Shown: positions 57,781 through 64,000 of the stretch, piece by piece | How the letters are laid out: each line of letters starts with the position of its first letter | Position numbering within the stretch: position 1 is the stretch's first letter | Assembly: GCA_022457155.1 (NCBI GenBank) | Contig: JAJGOT010000352.1 | Span: 732,001 to 796,000 of the forward strand | DNA: 64,000 nucleotides | Source: Cladopsammia gracilis | Lineage: Eukaryota; Cnidaria; Anthozoa; Scleractinia; Dendrophylliidae | Direction: 5' to 3' | Notes under the pieces: generated by a model | What the model saw: the letters and a program-made list of their open reading frames with translations, nothing else | Databases searched by the model: none | Told to the model about the DNA's origin: nothing | Translations under genes and position numbers: made by a program

Positions 57781-57895
57781 AAGTATGTCACGTAAGTCAC
57801 GCACCGTTTGACGGTGTGTCCAGTCCTCCTCGATTTTGCTTGCGGGCTCACTTGTACGACGCCATTTTGGATCATTGTCGAACAGAACACTGATT

Positions 57896-60800
57896 ATGCC
57901 TTCCATTCCGTGGAAGCCGTTCGGGTTTAACAATATTTTGCCTCGGCGGTTTCCCCGTCAGCGGCGTGGAAACAAACGGCAACCTATCGTCCCGTTGAAA
58001 GAATGGAAAATAGTGCGAGGAGATACGGTAAGACATGGTAATGGTAATCTTTTATGTCTTGGATGCATGTGCATAAACCAATTAAATGACAGGCATATAT
58101 AAGCTTAGCTTAAGGCAATATGCTAACTTGTCGATGCTTGTACAAGAGCATCTTTGTTAACCTTTTTAAGCTCAGATGTAATATCGTGCCGTATTCGCAC
58201 TGTAAAATGCTATGACATGTCCAATAATAATGGCATGTATTCAATATTCAATCGACGGGAACTTTGTCATTACTGCGCCTTTCAATAACATGCGGAATTT
58301 GAAATTCAAATCTCCACCAACAGTTCCGTTATTCCCTGCCGTCAATGATAATTAATACGAAAGCCAACGGACCATGTAAAAAAAGAAACAAAATGGATCG
58401 AAATCTACCAATCATAATGCACGGATGTGACCTTTTGACCTCATTGAAGTGAAGGTCTGTTTCCTGAGAGGTATGATTGACGGCAGTGTAAAACCCAACT
58501 GTTGGTGGAAATTTGAATTTCAAATTCCGCATGTTATTGAAAGGCGCAGTAAACATGTGTTTCAACAGCATGGACGGGCAGTGCAACCCTAAAATCTTCT
58601 CAAAGTTTTGGAACTTCTGTTTGCGATGTCAAAGTTTTGGAAATTTTTGCACGGGCTAATTTTTGTTTTTGACTGTAGTACGACCAGGCCCTGATTGAGC
58701 AGTAAAATCAAACTGATTAAAATTCATTAAGCTTAAATATACGAATAGCGTTAATCCGTAAATTTTCTGTTGCTACACAAATCAGAAACAGTTAGCACAT
58801 GCAGACTAAGAGTGCATTCCTTTGGTCAGAATCCAAAAACGGATTTTCTGTTCCTTTGGTCAGAATCCTAAAAAGGATTTCGAATCCATCACATCCATTC
58901 TGAGGAAGGATTCGATGGATTCAATCCAAATCCGGATTTTTTGGATTTGAAATCCAACCGTTCCATTGGAACGGATTTGAAAAAAGTACTGGTGGTCAGC
59001 AGGGTTTAGCAGTTCATATGGTACACTCTATTTACCATATATGAAGTATGTTTTGGGTAGATATGTGTCACCCCAGGTCTCCAAATTTTCAACCCTGGGT
59101 TAGAAAGAATTTTCACTCAAAATGATACCCCATTCTAGAAATAGGTTGATTTTTAATACCCTGTTCAGTTCTAGAAATTGCATAACTGGATACCCCGTTG
59201 TAGATCAATCAGGGCTGCTTTCCATTCGTCAAAAAAATTCTGGTTTGAATTTCCCAGTATTCTGTGTGGCGAATGGAAAGATTTTCCGGAACGTTAGGAC
59301 AACCTCGCAAGGTTGTCCTAAAATTCCGGAATTTTATTCCCGGTAATTTCCATTCCATTCGCTTCCCAACCCGGAATTTCCGGATTTTTGGTCGAATGGA
59401 AAGCTCCCCAGGAGTCCCAAAATCACGACCATGTTGGGTGGCACATACCCGTATTGGAGAAGGGGTACCATCCTCTTTCTTGAGGGGTGGGGGCAGGGTT
59501 CTCCTTATCAGGCGGTAACTGGTAAAATTTTCCGCTTGAAGCAGCACTTACTACCGCCTGTAACTGCTTGGAGGTTTTGAAAATTCAACAAGTTGTTAAA
59601 AAAAATACGCTTGCCAATTTCGTTCCACCCATGTAGTCATGATTGTAAGAAAATAAATGAAAAGATGGAAAAATAAAAAGTGTACACAGCTATTATCTGT
59701 CAGTACTTTATTTAATTGCTGGATGGTACAGCACCTTTTGAACCTCTGAAGGCTGAAGTTGCACATCAATCAATTTGAATGAAGGCTGAAGTTGCACATC
59801 AATCAATTTGAATAAAATAGGTCTCAAAATGCATCAATCAATTTGAATAAAATAGGTCTCAAAATGCAGGAAATGGGGTTTCAGAGAACCTACCTCTTAA
59901 AAATTTCCTGGGGGGGGGGGGGGGGGGGCATGTCCCTGGACCCCCCTAGGAAAGTGTGCCTCCAGCACGCAGTGTTCCCTTTACCGCATAACAAAAGTCC
60001 CTTATCTGCTGAGCTGAAATTTGGGGAGAACCCTGTGGGGGTGGCTGGGGTGTACACAAGCTATTGACACCCTTGGCTTAAATTACTTTGTGCACTGTAC
60101 ACAGATGTTGTAAAACAAAAGGAACAAGAAACAATTCTTCATCAAAATTCTATGACCCAATAACCATATTTTCTATGTATGTCCGGTACCCAAATTAAAA
60201 GCCCCCAACTTTAAAAATAGATCTTATTTTTTTTAAGGTGATGCTCCTTTCTGGAAAAGATAAAGGAAAGACTGGTAAAGTCACTGAAGTGGTTCGAAGC
60301 AAGAACTGGATTTTTGTTGAAGGACTCAATACTGTAAGAACTACTTACAGCTGTAGATGTAAATTTATTTAATTGGACCCATGGGGAGGTCAAGGAGGCA
60401 CATGGATGATTGAAAATAAAGTGAAAATACAATTATTGAATTAAGAGTTTGGGGGATTGTGAATTCATGATTTTAAAAATTCTCTTTTGGTCAATGGGTG
60501 TTTTGGGAATAATTAATGACCCGACTCCTCCCCAGTCGTCTTTCCAGATAAGACGCGGGATACACGCGTGAGGGATAGATGCGGAACGAGAGAAGCGTGA
60601 CCGAAGCGCTCCTCTCGTGAATTGAGAGACGACTGGGGACGAGTCAGAATTATGACTTCATTTGTACCCCACTGCCACTTTAAACCCCTTTCCAAGTTTC
60701 TGTTTATTCAGTTGACAATCTTTGCATTGCCTGACTTATGTGACTGTGTACTTTTGGTTGTTCCCAGCATTTTCGTTACTTAAAACCATACGGCGATTTT

Positions 60801-63664
60801 AAAGGAGGTCTTGTACCAAGCGAAGCTCCAATCCAAGTGTCAGAAGTATCCCTCCTGGATCCTTCAGATGGGTGAGTGTTCAATATAAACACAATACTCC
60901 ACAGGCAGCCCAGATGTGCTTGGTGTGATATGTATAGGAAATTGTATGAACACGAGTGCATTTCGTGATTTATGGGCACTCGTGATGTTTTGAAAGTTCT
61001 CAAATTGCACTCGCCGAAGCGGCTCGTGCAATTTTGAGAACTTTCAAAACATCACGAGTGCCCATAAATCACGAAATGCACGAGTAGTTCATACGATTTC
61101 TTGTTTATAATATTCTCAACAAAATTTTGGGGAGGCCGTCACAGTACACTGCGCGCGACTTTTAACTTTCACTTTTGCGCCCCCCCCCCTCCCTCTCCCC
61201 GTTTACGCCTGCCACGCAGGCTACTTTCCTATTGCACTTTATAACCTAATTTACACTCTATAATCTATTTATGCATTCGTCATTGACCAATCAGAAACTG
61301 TATATTTTGTTGAGTATATTATAAGACGACTTATAATGAGCCAATAAGTTCAAGATGTATAATTACAGACTAACCAGACATGTTAAAAAGTCGAAATGTG
61401 AAATGTTGTGAAATAAAGCCTGCTTACCTTTAGCTTAATGTGTCCTTGTTTGCCCTAGCTGGTTTAAATGAAATTTTCCGGCTTCTTCCACTCAGAGGAG
61501 TAATACTAAACTTAAGGTAAGCAAGCTTTATTTCACAACATTTTGATTTTTTAACACTGGTTAGTCTGTAATACATCTCAAACTTATCGGCTCATTATAA
61601 GCAGTCAAATCACACTAAGCACATCTGGGCGGCCTGTATACAGCTATTTCATTTAATGTTGTTGGATGAAAGCTGAAAGCCAAGGCCACAAAGAAGTATT
61701 GGATACTTGTAAATAGCCATCCTAGATTCCAGTTTTCAGTGCGGATGCAACAGAAAATGGGCGACAGTACTAAAGACCATTCCCTCCTTTTTTTAAAGGA
61801 GGGAAAAAAAAAACAGAGTGTGGGGAGATAAAAGCATTAGGGAGCTTTAAGGAGCCACGATGGCGGAGGCAGCGAGAATGGCACAAAACAATAGGTTTAA
61901 TGAGCAAAAACAATGCCTCCGCACATGGATTTTATATTTTGGTACATTTCTTTGCCATTCACTGCAAAACAACAATGTGAAATGATCTATAGCCAGGTTT
62001 TGTGGAGAACATGAACATATGGCCATTCATTTTCCTTTCTCTATTTGAACTTGAAAGCCGTCCCTACAAATTAAGCTCCTGCACAATCCAGTCACGTACG
62101 TTAGACAAACTAAACTGGAAATAAAACAACTGCAAAGTAGTTTAAAATAGAAAGAATTTGGTGAATTCATGCATAAAAATCCCATACTACCTTGCAGTCT
62201 TGGCTTGTAGGCTATTGTAGCTTTCATCTGACAACGTTCATTGAAATAGCTGTATACACAAAAAATAAAGGCTTGATGAAGTGGCAAGTTTAAATTTAAG
62301 CTTTAAACATCTGTTTCCCTAAGGAGTTAGTAGATCTACATGTATTACTTTAAAGTGCCCATAACCCATTTTTATTATTTTCTCAACCGAATTGAAATGT
62401 CACCCAAGGACCTTCTGCAAAATAAATTTACAATTTGGATAAAATGAGATTGTTTTATTATCTTCAAAATCCAATATTTTTGCAGCCTACTAGTCCCGCT
62501 GATTAAGGCCAAACAGGCTTACATTGTGACGTAGATTCAGGAATGCGTGTTGTTTGGCAATGTCATCAACAGAAGAAAGCTTTAATAAATCGGAAAGTGA
62601 CAATGTTCAACTAACCAGTCAACATCTTTCAAACATTTTTTCGCTATACCAGCTAATCAATGGAAGCAAGTCTGAAGTCACATGTTCCTTAATGTATGTC
62701 ACAACTCCTTTGCTGACCGAGAGAGGACTAAAGCGAATGGTGAGCCAGAATGACGGCAAATTGGAAAGTTTTATAATATTGTTTAACAAATTGCATTTTG
62801 TGCAAGTCACAAAATTTTCTCGCAGAAAGTCCTTGGGTGACATTTCATACGTGTACCATTATTTTGTAGAAAACCCACAGAAGCATCATACCGGTACACA
62901 GAGAAAGGGGATAAGGTCAGAGTATCAGATCGTACTGGACGTATTATCGCTAAACCACCTTGGGAAAGGAGAGACTGGAAAAGTCGAACAGCTGTGAAAG
63001 GTAAGTTACCCAAGCAACCATTATTTGATTTGTTTAAAAAAACCTAAAAGTCATGGGTTTCTCTTCCACTGATCTCATTTTCTCAAATTTTTGCCTCCCC
63101 TCTCCTCATCCTCTGGACGTAAACAGGAGTCAGATGTGACACATGTTAATGATAAATGAGACTATATAGACAATTGGGATTGAAAATGTACATTTTGTTG
63201 GACAGACGATTCATTACTCCCCAAGACTTAAGAAACAGGATGTGTTCAGATACGTTTTTATTTTTTACAATTTCTTTTTCAAAGGGAGAGAAATCCTAAA
63301 TGCAATTTGCCCGGTTTATACCCAACTGTGTTAAAACATTCCAATTTTTATCAATGTTGATTTTTTTTTCTTTATAGAGGGTCCATTTGACACACCCTCC
63401 TCCGCAGTAACCAAGCAAACTTACTTCCCATCGCTGTTGTATTTTCATGAGGAGATCATGCACGCCATGAGTGTGCCTCCATCTATCCCCAAGACAAAGC
63501 CAGACAGGCGAGATTTAATGCTGAAGGAGGTGGAGAAAGCAGCTAACTGGGGCATGGACAAAAGTCTAGCTAATGTTAAGATTGGCTGGATAGACAGATT
63601 TTACTTTTCCATGAATCATTATGCAGATAAAGTTGTGCGGTTTTTAAGAATTGACAAGTTGTAA
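57896..63664 (+). CDS. MRPL24: mitochondrial large-subunit ribosomal protein uL24m, 5 exons, 249 aa
   Basis: Exons 57896-58027, 60238-60333, 60768-60871, 62870-63000 and 63378-63664 (TAA) join in phase to 249 residues. The N-terminus is basic ([14 protein letters not shown]), fitting a mitochondrial targeting signal. Residues 37-76 form a KOW domain split by intron 1: WKIVRGDT, then [20 protein letters not shown] and [10 protein letters not shown]. The following blocks [30 protein letters not shown] and [19 protein letters not shown] match vertebrate MRPL24 closely. The protein exceeds the human one (216 residues) mainly by a charged C-terminal extension after MHAMSV. uL24m is an early assembly protein of the mitoribosome large subunit near the polypeptide exit. 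The ATG used is the first in frame with the KOW domain. Introns hold several foldback elements. No poly(A) signal was seen before the window ends. Confidence 0.95.
58274..58552. repeat. inverted repeat in MRPL24 intron 1
   Basis: GCGCCTTTCAATAACATGCG with GAATTTGAAATTCAAAT on the left face ATTTGAATTTCAAATTC and GCATGTTATTGAAAGGCGC on the right. Confidence 0.8.
58810..58985. repeat. GGATTTGGAATCC-type short repeat cluster
   Basis: Repeats of CCTTTGGTCAGAATCC (twice, 58818 and 58855) and inverted GGATTTGAAATCC pieces, with CCATTGGAACGGATTT at the right end; probably a decayed inverted-repeat element. Confidence 0.5.
59205..59410. repeat. inverted-repeat element in MRPL24 intron 1
   Basis: GGGCTGCTTTCCATTCGTC faces GGTCGAATGGAAAGCTCCC; the centre GACAACCTCGCAAGGTTGTC is itself palindromic. 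Confidence 0.7.
59755..59872. repeat. short tandem repeats
   Basis: GGCTGAAGTTGCACATCAAT then CAATTTGAAT occurs twice, then AAAATAGGTCTCAAAATGCA twice with the same CATCAATCAATTTGAAT phrase between. A G-run (59910-59928) follows. Confidence 0.8.
60519..60646. mobile_element. short TIR MITE in MRPL24 intron 2
   Basis: GACTCCTCCCCAGTCGTCT at the left faces AGACGACTGGGGACGAGTC at the right. Confidence 0.8.
60901..61638. mobile_element. nested foldback element, ~740 bp, in MRPL24 intron 3
   Basis: Outer ends ACAGGCAGCCCAGATGTGCT and AGCACATCTGGGCGGCCTGT are inverted. Inside lie a near-perfect hairpin (60949-61103, arms CACGAGTGCATTTCGTGATT onward) and a second inverted pair (61325-61430 with 61505-61600, GAAATAAAGCCTGCTTACC facing GGTAAGCAAGCTTTATTTC). 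It starts 29 bases after the exon 3 donor. Confidence 0.75.
61842..61985. repeat. half copy of the 30.8-kb MITE family
   Basis: GGAGCTTTAAGGAGCCACGA, GCAGCGAGAATGGCA, ACAATAGGTTTAATGAGCAA and TTTTGGTACATTTCTTTGCC match the reverse strand of 31015-31142 in the same order. Confidence 0.6.
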
Positions 63665-64000
63665 CATAGAACTACCCATAGTCTAACGGCTAACCTTGCC
63701 ACCTTTCCTTACAGACATCTTCAATACAGACTGATCACTTTGTCCAGAAGATCTATATTTTTATTAGCTCTCACCGATCAAGATTTAACTGTATTCATAT
63801 TTTCAACATTCCCAATATTCCCTCGTTTCTCTCAGGGATAGTCGAGTGAGCGATCAACATTTTGTTGGATGGCATTGCTGGATCCGCGCCTAAACATTTC
63901 AACATTGTTGTCCAACATTTTGCGGATGTGTGGCTGAAACAGATATGATTGCATAGGCGGCGGAGCAGGGGGGCAATGCCGAAAATATTGCTAGGGCAGC
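63665..64000. other. MRPL24 3' flank, nothing else recognised
   Basis: Likely 3' UTR and downstream sequence. A diverged inverted pair (TCAACATTTTGTTGGATGGC with TGTTGTCCAACATTTTGC) is seen near 63857-63925. Confidence 0.4.

Noticed and set aside
57433..57933. 166-codon minus-strand frame
   Set aside because: It is formed by the right arm of a foldback element plus a hairpin element and the antisense of MRPL24 exon 1.
1..64000. CRISPR arrays, bacterial operons, prophage or viral genes
   Set aside because: No regular repeat-spacer arrays, no ribosome-binding-site-led gene clusters and no viral proteins were seen; the tandem arrays present are minisatellites in a eukaryotic genome.

Overview
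This window looks like nuclear DNA from an anthozoan cnidarian, most likely a stony coral. The base composition is AT-rich, protein genes are split by many GT-AG introns, operon structure is absent, and the space between exons is packed with short inverted-repeat elements, tRNA-derived SINEs and minisatellites. The species assignment is an inference; no organelle, rRNA or viral sequence was seen. Exon coordinates were read by eye from splice signals, reading phase and family resemblance, so individual boundaries could be off by a few bases.

Layout. 1-3.5 kb: repeats only. 3.6-15.5 kb (+): a 12-exon ARB2A/FAM172A homologue whose introns hold foldback elements, a SINE and a 1.1-kb minisatellite. 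19.8-20.8 kb (-): an intronless ZIP-family (SLC39A1/2/3-like) zinc transporter, convergent with ARB2A. 21-26 kb: foldback elements and a decayed LINE. 26.8-27.7 kb (+): an intronless class A GPCR. 28-35.5 kb: no gene found, many repeats. 35.7-38.4 kb (-): a two-exon MCL1-like Bcl-2 family gene with a Harbinger-type element in its intron. 38.5-45.5 kb: no gene found. 45.6-47.8 kb (+): a two-exon GT31 (beta-1,3-galactosyltransferase-like) gene whose DxD motif is replaced. 51.1-55.7 kb (+): a three-exon SERF gene of 63 residues. 57.9-63.7 kb (+): a five-exon MRPL24 (mitochondrial uL24m) gene with two foldback elements just upstream.

The seven genes do not form a pathway: ER/nuclear ARB2A, zinc import, signalling, apoptosis control, Golgi glycosylation, a small amyloid-modifying protein and mitochondrial translation. 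No new multi-gene system was found. The points most worth checking are the GT31 protein without its DxD motif, the MCL1-like gene with its short terminal anchor exon, the missing basic insert in ARB2A, and the mobile elements whose target-site duplications assign them to TTAA-, TA-, TTA- and 10-bp-duplicating groups.
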